Source: Verrucomicrobiota bacterium (lineage in GTDB: Bacteria > Verrucomicrobiota > Verrucomicrobiia > Opitutales > Opitutaceae). Taken from it: a stretch of 26,674 nt of DNA. The position numbers and the translations under genes are program-made. The notes below the pieces were generated by a model, which was not told the origin of the DNA, ran no database searches, and worked only from the letters and a program-made list of their open reading frames with translations. The DNA lies in assembly GCA_023430825.1 (NCBI GenBank), contig JAEYYL010000194.1, positions 1 through 26,674 on the forward strand, written 5' to 3'. Positions 7,122 to 14,466 of this stretch are shown here, in pieces; position 1 is the first letter of the stretch; every line of letters begins with the position of its first letter.

Positions 7122-8893
7122 GCGTGCAGTCCCGGCATTTTCGGCGCGTCCACCGCGCGGAAAAAAAGATGCCGCTCCACCAGATCGCCCAGCAACCCCA
7201 CCGCGAGAATCCACCCTCGCGCGCCCCACGGCATCGCCCCGCCCAACAACAACGCCGGCAGCACCACGCCGCCCGCCAGCGCCAGCACGACCCGTCCGCC
7301 GAACAGCCCGCGCAACGGCCCCGTCAACAACCGCGCCGTGTTCAACGCCGCCGTCGGCGTCGCATCGTCCTCCGCCTCCGCCGCCGGCCGCACCATCCGC
7401 GCTTCGCCCACGAGTTTCGCCAGCGTCACCCCCGCGAGCAGGACCGCGCACTCCGGCACGTTCACCCCAAACGCGATCGCCGCCGCCGCACCGAGCGTGA
7501 CGACCGACCCAAACAACCGCGTCACCGTCTGCGTCGCGCGCCAAGCGACCCGTCGCGTATCCACATAAATCATCGCCGAACACGCGAGCCCCGCGAGCCC
7601 CACCGCCAGAGCCACCGGCAGCAACCCCGGCCACACCATCGCGCCTGCTGCCAGTCCCGCCCACACCCCGAGCACCATCGCTTCCCGGCTCAACCAACTC
7701 TTCCGCCACCCAAGAAAAATCCGCCACGCGCGCAACGGCTTCCCCAAATGCGCCCCCGTCACCCCCAGCGCCAACAGCCCCACCGCCGCCCCACCCATTG
7801 TCATATAATGGATGACAAACTGCCGTTCGCCTCCGCGGAGAAAATCCAACGCCAGCGCCGTCGCCACGCCCTGCATCCCGAGCGCCAGCGGCAGCAGCGT
7901 CAGCGCGATCGCCAGCGGCCAGTGCGCAGGTTGAGGCCGCAGCACCGCCGCATCCGCCGCGTGCAAATCCGCCGGCTGCGTCCGCCCCGACACATAACGC
8001 GTCATCGGCCGCGTGTAATCCGGCCCCGGCGCACACGCCAAAAACCCACCCCGCGCCCCCACGGCCCGCCCGTGCATCCTGCCCCTCGCATCCCGTGTCG
8101 CGCGTGCCGCACGCAAACTCTCTTCTTCATCCGCATCCTCCCGACCCGCCAATTCCACCGAAGGCGCCGAACACATTGTCATATAATGTATGACATTCTC
8201 GTCGCGCCGTTCCGCACCGGTTTGCGCGCATGAAACCGCAGCCGCTGCGCTCACCGGCTCAGCCGAAGCGGCCGCTCCGCTTACCGCGACCGTTACGATG
8301 CGGATCGCATGCGTCGGACACGCCTGCACGCACGCCGGCGCCACGCCTTCCGCGCGCCGGCCGTGACACATGTCGCACTTCCGCACAATCCCGAGCCGCG
8401 CGTTGTATTTGGGAACATCATACGGGCACTTCAGCACGCAATACTGGCAGCCGATGCACTGGTCGTCCAAATGCCGCACGATGCCCGTCACCGGGTCCTT
8501 CTCGTAAGCGAGCACCGGGCACCCATTGAGACACGCCGGATCCGCGCAGTGGTGGCACGCCGTCGTCACCGTTTGCTGAAACGAATTGCGCCAGTCCCCG
8601 CCGACCACGAGGCCGACATCGCGCCACGCCTCCGTCTCATCGAGTCCGTTGAGCGAATGACACGCCGACACGCACGCCTTGCAGCCGGTGCACGCATCGA
8701 GCTCGACCTCGAACGCATACTGCTCGCCCGCCTTCGGCGCCGTGAGCGGGATCAGATCGCGGTAAACCGGCTCGAGCGCCGGCGCCGCGTCCCGATCGTG
8801 CACGTCGGAAAATTTCGCCACCGGCGTCGCGAGTTGCTGCTGCTCCGCGAGCAGTTCGGCGAGCAGCGGAAAATTATCCCGGGAAGCGACCAT
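7118..8893 (-). CDS. Fused DmsB-like four-cluster ferredoxin and DmsC-like membrane anchor
   Basis: This 591-residue protein joins two subunits that are usually separate. Residues 1-200 are a DmsB/NrfC-type electron-transfer module with four cysteine clusters: CTGCKACVSAC (68-78), CHHCADPACLNGCP (113-126), CIGCQYCVLKCP (146-157) and CDMCHGRRAEGVAPACVQACP, C173-C192. A low-complexity linker (about 200-320) precedes a hydrophobic DmsC-like part (about 322-585) with roughly eight membrane segments and the motif HLGKPLRAWRIF.GWRKSWLSRE. No Tat signal is seen. DmsC-type anchors oxidise quinol, so the likely job is to pass electrons from the quinol pool to NasA on the cytoplasmic face (inference from family and ATGA overlap with nasA). 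The heptapeptide VIHYMTM occurs twice (234-240 and 360-366), encoded by near-identical 22-bp palindromes. An 86-bp gap with a plus-strand terminator-like hairpin separates it from cysJ. Confidence 0.88.
   Translation of the reverse strand: MVASRDNFPLLAELLAEQQQLATPVAKFSDVHDRDAAPALEPVYRDLIPLTAPKAGEQYAFEVELDACTGCKACVSACHSLNGLDETEAWRDVGLVVGGDWRNSFQQTVTTACHHCADPACLNGCPVLAYEKDPVTGIVRHLDDQCIGCQYCVLKCPYDVPKYNARLGIVRKCDMCHGRRAEGVAPACVQACPTHAIRIVTVAVSGAAASAEPVSAAAAVSCAQTGAERRDENVIHYMTMCSAPSVELAGREDADEEESLRAARATRDARGRMHGRAVGARGGFLACAPGPDYTRPMTRYVSGRTQPADLHAADAAVLRPQPAHWPLAIALTLLPLALGMQGVATALALDFLRGGERQFVIHYMTMGGAAVGLLALGVTGAHLGKPLRAWRIFLGWRKSWLSREAMVLGVWAGLAAGAMVWPGLLPVALAVGLAGLACSAMIYVDTRRVAWRATQTVTRLFGSVVTLGAAAAIAFGVNVPECAVLLAGVTLAKLVGEARMVRPAAEAEDDATPTAALNTARLLTGPLRGLFGGRVVLALAGGVVLPALLLGGAMPWGARGWILAVGLLGDLVERHLFFRAVDAPKMPGLHA
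7796..7817. repeat. 22-bp palindromic repeat, copy 1, inside the fused subunit gene
   Basis: CATTGTCATA-TAATG-GATGACA. It is identical to the copy at 8174-8195 except at one position, where the arm loses perfect symmetry. It lies in the membrane domain and encodes VIHYMTM (residues 360-366). Confidence 0.7.
8174..8195. repeat. 22-bp palindromic repeat, copy 2, inside the fused subunit gene
   Basis: Contains the perfect inverted repeat TGTCATA-TAATG-TATGACA (7-bp arms, 5-bp spacer). It lies in the linker after the Fe-S module and encodes VIHYMTM (residues 234-240). It is 378 bp from copy 1, a multiple of three, so both are read in the same phase. Confidence 0.7.
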
Positions 8894-8916
8894 GCGTTCC
8901 GATCAGCCGACGTGGC

Positions 8917-8942
8917 GCCCGACGTACCCGTCGGGCTTTTTT
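8917..8942 (+). terminator. Intrinsic terminator on the strand opposite to the operon
   Basis: GCCCGACG (8917-8924) and CGTCGGGC (8929-8936) form an 8-bp stem with a 4-nt loop followed by six T (8937-8942). It faces the plus strand, although every gene for kilobases on either side is on the minus strand. It lies in the 86-bp gap between the cysJ-like gene and the Fe-S/membrane gene. It would stop antisense transcripts; on the minus strand it is a hairpin preceded by A6 and without a U-tract. Confidence 0.6.
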
Positions 8943-8979
8943 GGATACGCTGCCGCGGCTGTGATCGTCGTCAGCCTCA

Positions 8980-10704
8980 TCAGTAAACGTCCCGCGCATA
9001 ACGTTTCGCCGCCTTCAGGGCGTGCACATAGTCCGCCGCCTGCCCGGGCGTCTTGCCGCCCGCGATCTCGATCACCCGGTGCAACGCCGCATCGACGTCC
9101 TTCGCCATCCGGCTCGCATCGCCGCACACATAGAAGTGCGCGCCCGCTTCGAGCCACGCGAACAACTCCGCCGCGTGCTCGAGCATGCGATGCTGCACGT
9201 AGATTTTCTCCGCCTGGTCCCGCGAAAACGCGGTGTCGAGCCGCGTCAGCACACCCTCGCGCTGCAACGCCTCGAGTTCCTCGCGATACAGGAAATCCGT
9301 CTCCGCACGCTGGTCGCCGAAGAACAGCCAGTTCTTCCCCTTCGCCCCCGTCGCTCGCCGCTCTTCGAGAAACGCGCGGAACGGCGCGATGCCCGTGCCC
9401 GGTCCGACCATGATCATCGGCGCTTCGCCATTCGCCGGCGGACGAAACGCCTTGTTCGCATGCACAAACACCCCCACGCGCGCGACGCCCGTCGGCGCGC
9501 GGTCCGCGAGAAACGTCGAGCACACGCCCTTGCGCGCGCGCCCATCCTTCTCGTAACGCACCGCGCCCACCGTCAGGTGCACCTGGCCCGGATGCGCTTT
9601 CGGCGACGACGAGATCGAGTAGAGCCGCGGCTGAAGTTTTTTCAGCGCGCGCACGAACTCCGTTACCGGCGGCTTGGCCTCCCGCGCCGCGTGCAACACA
9701 TCGACGACGTGATGGTAGGGCAGGTCTGAGACCCGCCCTACTCCCACCGGAACCGCGACCAACGCCAGTAGCTCGGCTGACGGCTTTCCAAGATCGTAAA
9801 CTTCCGTCAGCGCCCGCCGCAGCGAAATCGCGCTGCCGTCCGGCGCCGCCACCGCTTCCTCGCCATCGCAGCCGAGCGCCGTCAGCACGTCTTGCACGAG
9901 CTCCGGACAATTGTGCGCGTAAACCCCGAGCGCGTCGCCCGCTTCGTAAACCAACCCGGAATCGCCGAGGTCGAACTCGACGTGGTTCACCTGCTTCGCC
10001 GAGCCGTCTGCGTTGAGCTTGCGCGTCGTCAGGAGCAGCGCCGGAAACGGTTTCGACCGCGTGTAACCCACGTCCGCGATTTCGTCGCTCGACAACTCCG
10101 GGGCCGCGGCCGCCGGTTCCGCCGTCGCCGCACCGAACGCGCACAGCGCCGCATCGACCCACGCGTTGAACATCGCCTCGTAATCGAGATCACAGTCCAC
10201 GCGCGCCGTCACGCGAGTCGCTCCCAGTTTCTCGAGCCCCGCATCGAAGTCCTTCGCACACTGACAAAACTGCGTGTAGTTCGTGTCGCCGAGACCGCAC
10301 ACGCCGAAACGCACGCCAGCCAGCGACACGCTCGCGCCCGCGAGCGACGCGTGCAGCGCCTTCGCATTGTCCGGCGGTTCGCCGTCGCCATACGTGCTCG
10401 TGATGACGAGCAGGTTTTTTTCCGTCGCGAGCTTCGCGAGATCGGTCTGCGCCATGTCGAGCACCGTCGCCGCGAAATGCCGGCGGCCCGCTTCCTTCGC
10501 CGCCTTCTTGGCCAGCCCTTCCGCCGTGCCCGTCTGCGAGCCGAACAGAATCGTGAGTGGCGTCAGCGCCGGCGCGGCGATCGCCGCCGGCTGCGCGGCG
10601 CCCGCGGTTCCGCGCGAGAACAACCCCGCGAAGAAGCCATTGAGCCACGCGCGCTGCTCGGGCGAAAACGGCGCGTTGTCGGGGATGAAGGGAACGGCAG
10701 TCAT
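8980..10704 (-). CDS. CysJ-type NADPH-dependent diflavin reductase, probable electron donor to NirA
   Basis: It takes electrons from NADPH through FAD and FMN to a sirohaem partner. The 574-residue protein has an N-terminal motif PFSPEQRAWLNGFFAG (12-27), a flavodoxin domain (about 50-190; LFGSQTGTAEGLA, STYGDGEPPDNA, GLGDTNYTQFC), a FAD-binding domain (about 215-425; RLYSISSSP at 360-368, GVCSTFLAD at 393-401) and an NADPH domain (MVGPGTGIAPFRAFLEERR at 432-450; YVCGDASRMAKDVD; ends in RDVY as CysJ proteins do). It starts 9 bp after the nirA stop, with no strong ribosome binding site, suggesting coupled translation. In E. coli CysJ works with the sulfite reductase CysI; here the neighbours are nitrate genes, so a nitrite reductase partner is more likely. 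Residues 322-330 are encoded exactly by a palindromic repeat in the helical connecting region. Sulfite reduction as a second role cannot be excluded. Confidence 0.88.
   Translation of the reverse strand: MTAVPFIPDNAPFSPEQRAWLNGFFAGLFSRGTAGAAQPAAIAAPALTPLTILFGSQTGTAEGLAKKAAKEAGRRHFAATVLDMAQTDLAKLATEKNLLVITSTYGDGEPPDNAKALHASLAGASVSLAGVRFGVCGLGDTNYTQFCQCAKDFDAGLEKLGATRVTARVDCDLDYEAMFNAWVDAALCAFGAATAEPAAAAPELSSDEIADVGYTRSKPFPALLLTTRKLNADGSAKQVNHVEFDLGDSGLVYEAGDALGVYAHNCPELVQDVLTALGCDGEEAVAAPDGSAISLRRALTEVYDLGKPSAELLALVAVPVGVGRVSDLPYHHVVDVLHAAREAKPPVTEFVRALKKLQPRLYSISSSPKAHPGQVHLTVGAVRYEKDGRARKGVCSTFLADRAPTGVARVGVFVHANKAFRPPANGEAPMIMVGPGTGIAPFRAFLEERRATGAKGKNWLFFGDQRAETDFLYREELEALQREGVLTRLDTAFSRDQAEKIYVQHRMLEHAAELFAWLEAGAHFYVCGDASRMAKDVDAALHRVIEIAGGKTPGQAADYVHALKAAKRYARDVY
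9715..9741. repeat. GTAGGGC palindromic element, copy 2, inserted in frame in the cysJ-like gene
   Basis: Arms GTAGGGCAGGT and ACCCGCCCTAC (one mismatch) flank a 5-nt loop, 27 bp in all. On the minus strand it starts exactly at a codon boundary and encodes nine residues, VGRVSDLPY (322-330). Confidence 0.75.
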
Positions 10705-10713
10705 CGTCGAAAA

Positions 10714-12492
10714 TTATTGGCTGAATTTTTCCTGAAGCTCCTTGAGCGAATGCCGCCGCACCCAGCCGACGAAGCTCTCGCCCGCTTGCTTCTGCGCGGT
10801 GTAGGTCGCGAGAAAGCGATCCACGAGCGCGTTCACTTCATCGGCGCGCACGCCGCGGAAAACCTCCCGCGCGATCCCCTGCTCGTGGTCCATCCCGCCG
10901 CCGAGCACCACATGATAACCTTCGCTGCCGTCGGCGAGCTTCGCGGCGACGAGACCGATGTCGCCGCAGTAGTGCTGCGCGCACGAATGCGGACAGCCCG
11001 TGAAGTGGATGTTCACTGGAAAATCGACGACCGCGCGCCACCCCAGGTGCTTCATCAACGCCACCGCGTGCCCCTTCGTGTCCGCGCTGGAATACTTGCA
11101 GCCCTTGTTGCCCGTGCACGCGATGATACCACCCGCCGCGGCCGACGCTTCGTGGAAGAATCCGAGCCGCGCCGCGGAGCGCTTGAACGTCTCGACGAAC
11201 GCCTCCGGCACATGCGGCACGATCACGCTCTGCCACACCGTCAGCCGCAGTTCGCCCTTCCCGTAGTTCGTCGCGAGATCCGCCAGCGCGTGCATCTGCC
11301 GCACCGACATCCGTCCGACGGGCGCGCCGAGCCCGATCGAATTCAGCCCCGCTTGCGACTGACGCGCTGCACCGAGCCAGCCGTGCTTGATCACCGGACG
11401 CCGCGGCTCGCACGCCTCGAGCGGCAGCCGGCCGAGCGGAAACGCCAGCTTCTTCTGCGTTTCCTCGATAAACTTTTCCACACCCCATTTTTCGAGCACG
11501 TATTTCAACCGCGCCTTCTTGCGGTTCGTGCGGTCGCCCGCCTCGGCAAACACACGAATCATCGCCGCGGATACGGCCACCGCCTCCGACGGCCGGATCA
11601 GCAGCCCCGTGTCCCGCGCGAAATCGCCATGCCCCGAGATCCCGCCGAGCTGCACGCGAAAGTAAATGCCCGGCTCGACCGCTGACGATGTCTTCTCCGT
11701 CACGCGCACCGCGAAGAAACCGATGTCGTTCGTGTCCGCCGCCACCGAGATGCTGCCGCCGTTGTCGAAGGCGACGTTGAACTTCCGCGGCAGGCCGTAA
11801 AGGTCCCGATGATTGACGATGTAGTGATGCAGCCCCTTCGCAAACGGGCGCACGTCGATCAACTCGTCGGGATCGAATCCACTATTTGGAGACGCCGTGA
11901 TGTTGCGGATGTTGTCCGCGCCCGAACCGCGCGACGTCAGCCCAAGCTCCTGCACGCGCGTGAGCACCTTCACGATGTCGCGCGGCTTGAACTCGCGCAC
12001 CTGCAGGTTGCCCCGCGTCGTGATGTGCGCGTAACCGCCGCCGAGATCGCTCGCCAGGTCCGCGATGCCGTGAAGCTGCACCGCCGTCAGCTCGCACGCC
12101 GGAATCCGCAGGCGCAGCATGAAGCTGTCCTGCGCCGGCGCGACGTAGAACAGCCCGAAGGTCTTGAACCGATACGTATGCTCGGGATCGGGAACCTTGT
12201 CCTCGTCGGCATGACGCAACAGCCGCTCCCACGCATCGAGCGGATTCTCGTCGTATTTCCATCGCTCCTCCCTGCAAAGGTCGCCGAGCGGGGTGCCGAA
12301 CACCGTCTCCTCCGCCGGCGCCGCGAGATTCCCGGAAACAGACGCGTCCGGCGTCGACGTGAGTTGTCCGCCCGGCGTCTGGCCGACAAACGGCAGCACA
12401 CCACTCGACGCCACGCCGGCCATGAACCCGGCGAGATATTCCTTCTGCTCGGGCGTGAAGGGCTGCGGCGGCTGCGGAGCGATTGCGGTCAT
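10714..12492 (-). CDS. nirA: Sirohaem nitrite reductase (NirA family)
   Basis: It reduces nitrite to ammonium with six electrons on a coupled sirohaem-[4Fe-4S] centre, in the cytoplasm. The 592-residue protein has the two-fold sulfite/nitrite reductase fold: ferredoxin-like half-domains (about 115-185 and 390-450) and cluster ligands C459 and C465 in ACTGNKGCKYSSADTK, and C500 and C504 in TGCPHSCAQHYCGDIG. Start: ATG 12492 has a perfect GGAGG (12503-12507) ten bases upstream; an in-frame GTG at 12501 is too close to that site to use it. The N-terminal PFTPEQKEYLAGFMAG resembles the N-terminus of the CysJ-like protein encoded 9 bp downstream, so the two may form an NADPH-dependent enzyme. NirA proteins classically use ferredoxin; sulfite reductase is the alternative, made less likely by the nitrate context. 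It heads a unit with an ATGAA-N5-TTCAT operator at 12578-12592. Confidence 0.9.
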   Translation of the reverse strand: MTAIAPQPPQPFTPEQKEYLAGFMAGVASSGVLPFVGQTPGGQLTSTPDASVSGNLAAPAEETVFGTPLGDLCREERWKYDENPLDAWERLLRHADEDKVPDPEHTYRFKTFGLFYVAPAQDSFMLRLRIPACELTAVQLHGIADLASDLGGGYAHITTRGNLQVREFKPRDIVKVLTRVQELGLTSRGSGADNIRNITASPNSGFDPDELIDVRPFAKGLHHYIVNHRDLYGLPRKFNVAFDNGGSISVAADTNDIGFFAVRVTEKTSSAVEPGIYFRVQLGGISGHGDFARDTGLLIRPSEAVAVSAAMIRVFAEAGDRTNRKKARLKYVLEKWGVEKFIEETQKKLAFPLGRLPLEACEPRRPVIKHGWLGAARQSQAGLNSIGLGAPVGRMSVRQMHALADLATNYGKGELRLTVWQSVIVPHVPEAFVETFKRSAARLGFFHEASAAAGGIIACTGNKGCKYSSADTKGHAVALMKHLGWRAVVDFPVNIHFTGCPHSCAQHYCGDIGLVAAKLADGSEGYHVVLGGGMDHEQGIAREVFRGVRADEVNALVDRFLATYTAQKQAGESFVGWVRRHSLKELQEKFSQ

Positions 12493-12559
12493 GGCGGACA
12501 CGCCTCCGATTTAGCACGCGTGGTGCCACGAGCCGTCCGCCCAGCAATGAAGAGCGTGA

Positions 12560-12565
12560 ATAATA
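12560..12565 (-). promoter_or_regulatory. Candidate -10 box of the nirA unit
   Basis: TATTAT read on the minus strand, 12 bp downstream of the ATGAA-N5-TTCAT operator. No good -35 box is seen at the usual distance, as expected of an activator-dependent promoter. About 68 bp from the nirA ATG. Confidence 0.35.
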
Positions 12566-12577
12566 TTGGTCGTATCC

Positions 12578-12592
12578 ATGAAGTAGATTCAT
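12578..12592. promoter_or_regulatory. Predicted LysR-type operator upstream of nirA
   Basis: ATGAA-GTAGA-TTCAT, a 5-bp inverted repeat extended to 6 bp by flanking C and G. Its near edge is 86 bp from the nirA ATG at 12492 (77 bp from the alternative GTG). The same palindrome is found upstream of the permease gene and of the NasS-like gene, and nowhere else in the window that I could find. Confidence 0.6.
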
Positions 12593-12655
12593 GTCTAACG
12601 CAGCGCGGCGCTTCAGCCGCGCCGAGAGCGCCACGCGCGCAAAACGCTGCATCCC

Positions 12656-12718
12656 ATGGAGCCGCGGCTGCTCGCCGCGCATCGCGCTCCAAACGCGGCG
12701 ACGGCGCCGCGACTCCAT
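12656..12718. repeat. 63-bp hairpin element, copy 1
   Basis: Starts ATGGAGCCGCGGC and ends GCCGCGACTCCAT, with inner arms TCGCCGCG and CGCGGCGA. The arms carry several mismatches. A better conserved copy of the same length is at 23520-23582. It lies between the kinase stop and the nirA promoter, in a 278-bp gap without a gene. A smaller hairpin GCGGC...GCCGC lies beside it at about 12604-12620. Confidence 0.65.
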
Positions 12719-12769
12719 CTCGCGCTGCTTTTCCCTCTCTTGCCGCGTCCCTTACCGCCCGCCAACGAT

Positions 12770-14431
12770 TTACCCCCGCGCCAGCAAACCGATCAAAACC
12801 CCGATCACCCCCACCAGCACCACGCACAGGAGCTGGTAAAACCGCACCGGATTGCGCTCCAGCAACGGCGCGTCCTTCCGATGATACGGCGCAACCTTCG
12901 CCGGCTGCTCCAGTTCGAAGGCCATCTCGGAAAAGTTCTGATACCGCCGCGCGCGATCGGGCTCGATCGCGCGCAATACGATCGACTCGAACCAGTCCGG
13001 CACCGCCGGATTCAGCTTGCCCAAACGGCGCGGCGGCGCGTCGAAGCGCGGCGTCTGAAACCGCTCGACCTCGCCATACGGATACACCCCGCTCAGCGCC
13101 TCGTAGAGCGTCACGCCGATCGCGAAAATCTCCGTGCGCTCCGCCACCGCCGAGCCGTGAAACCGCTCCGGCGCCAGATAGCTCGGCGTGCCCGCGCGGG
13201 AGGTGACCGAGAACAACTCCGCCGCACTGCCGAAATCGAGCAGCTTGAACGTCGTGGTTCCGCCCGCCGCGCTTGCGTTCCGCAGCACCAGCAGGTTCTC
13301 CGGCTTGATGTCGCCATGCACGAGTTCGTGCCGCAACAGATGCTGTCCCACGCGCAGGAGAAACCGCCCGAGTTCGCGCGCCTCCTCCACCGCCAACACG
13401 CCACCCGCCTGCAGCACCTCGCGCAACGTCGGCGCCGGCACGAACTCCATCGCATAAAAACGCAGCGCCCCTTCCGCCGGCGTCCACGCGCGCACGAGAT
13501 CGGCCGACACCAACCGCGTCGCGTTCCACGCTTCGCGCACAAATGCATCGCGCAATCCCTCCCCCTCCGCCGCCTCGAGCGGTGGAAACTTCAGCACGAG
13601 CGATCCGCCCGCCGCGTCCTCCGCCAGCCACACGCGTTCGTTCCCCGCAAGCGATCGCATCAGCCGATGGCCGTCCACGACGTCGCCCGCCCGCAGCGCC
13701 GGTAGCACCTCCAGGCGTTGCGCGTCGGCCCCCGCCGGACGCCCGCGCTCGATCACGTCGAGCACGATCGCCGACGTGTCGTCCTGCAACTCCTCGCACT
13801 CGGCCACCGCCGCGCACGCCTCCGACACGATCGCGCGCGCCGCCGCGCGGCGGCCCAACAACAACGCAATCCGCGCTTCATCCAGCGCCGCCACCACGCC
13901 GTCCGAACACAGCAGCACCTGGTCGCCGTCCGCCAGATCCAGCTCGAAGAAATGCGGCTCCGCATGCGGCTCGAGCCCGATCGCGCGCGTGAGCACGTGC
14001 TGCATCCCCGGCTCCGCGAGCGCATGGGATTCCGACAGCCGCCGCAGTTTTCCCTCACGCCAGTGAAACACCGGCGAGTCGCCGACGTTGCAGCCGTAAA
14101 GCCGGCCGCCCTCGAGCACCACCGCGCTGAGCGTGCACGCGAGTTCGGGCGAGCCGTGTCGCTCGATCGCCTCCTGGTGCAACTGCCGGTTGATCTGTCC
14201 GGTGAACTCCGCGAGCGCGCGCCGCGCACTCCACGCGCGCGGCCGGGCGACACCATGATCGGTCAACATTTCCACCGCGCGCCGCGCCGCCACGCCGCCT
14301 TCGCGACTCGCACCGACACCATCCGCCAGCGCCGCGACCAACGCCCCATGCCCTTCGCTCACCGCCCACGCATCGTCGCAGGACTCGCCTTCACGTCGCG
14401 GCCGGGCGCAGCCGGAATGTTCGACTTTCAC
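12770..14431 (-). CDS. Bifunctional PP2C phosphatase / Ser-Thr protein kinase with C-terminal membrane anchor
   Basis: The 553-residue protein joins a metal-dependent PP2C phosphatase to a Hanks-type kinase. PP2C motifs: DDAWAV (19-24), ALADGVGASREGG (34-46), GDSPVFHW (117-124), LLCSDGVVAALDE (173-185), DDTSAIVLDV (217-226). Kinase motifs: ATP-binding Lys in LVLKFPP (K281) after a poorly conserved glycine loop, catalytic loop HGDIKPENLL (372-381), DFG at 399-401, GTPSYLAPERF (414-424). A hydrophobic C-terminal helix (about 531-550) anchors it to the inner membrane. The start is a GTG at 14431, 35 bp after the permease stop, because the PP2C domain begins right there; no ribosome binding site is clear. 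Proteins of this layout are known beside nitrate permeases in other bacteria (established context). It probably tunes nitrate uptake or reduction by reversible phosphorylation; the target is unknown. Confidence 0.85.
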   Translation of the reverse strand: MKVEHSGCARPRREGESCDDAWAVSEGHGALVAALADGVGASREGGVAARRAVEMLTDHGVARPRAWSARRALAEFTGQINRQLHQEAIERHGSPELACTLSAVVLEGGRLYGCNVGDSPVFHWREGKLRRLSESHALAEPGMQHVLTRAIGLEPHAEPHFFELDLADGDQVLLCSDGVVAALDEARIALLLGRRAAARAIVSEACAAVAECEELQDDTSAIVLDVIERGRPAGADAQRLEVLPALRAGDVVDGHRLMRSLAGNERVWLAEDAAGGSLVLKFPPLEAAEGEGLRDAFVREAWNATRLVSADLVRAWTPAEGALRFYAMEFVPAPTLREVLQAGGVLAVEEARELGRFLLRVGQHLLRHELVHGDIKPENLLVLRNASAAGGTTTFKLLDFGSAAELFSVTSRAGTPSYLAPERFHGSAVAERTEIFAIGVTLYEALSGVYPYGEVERFQTPRFDAPPRRLGKLNPAVPDWFESIVLRAIEPDRARRYQNFSEMAFELEQPAKVAPYHRKDAPLLERNPVRFYQLLCVVLVGVIGVLIGLLARG

Positions 14432-14466
14432 GGCGCGAAGGTGGGCTGCACGCGGCGCTCGCGCAA

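Noticed and set aside
10711..10728. AATTATTGGCT-N-AATTT shared with 23698-23715
   Set aside because: One copy is the end of nirA and the other is in an intergenic stretch; no symmetry or common context, probably chance.
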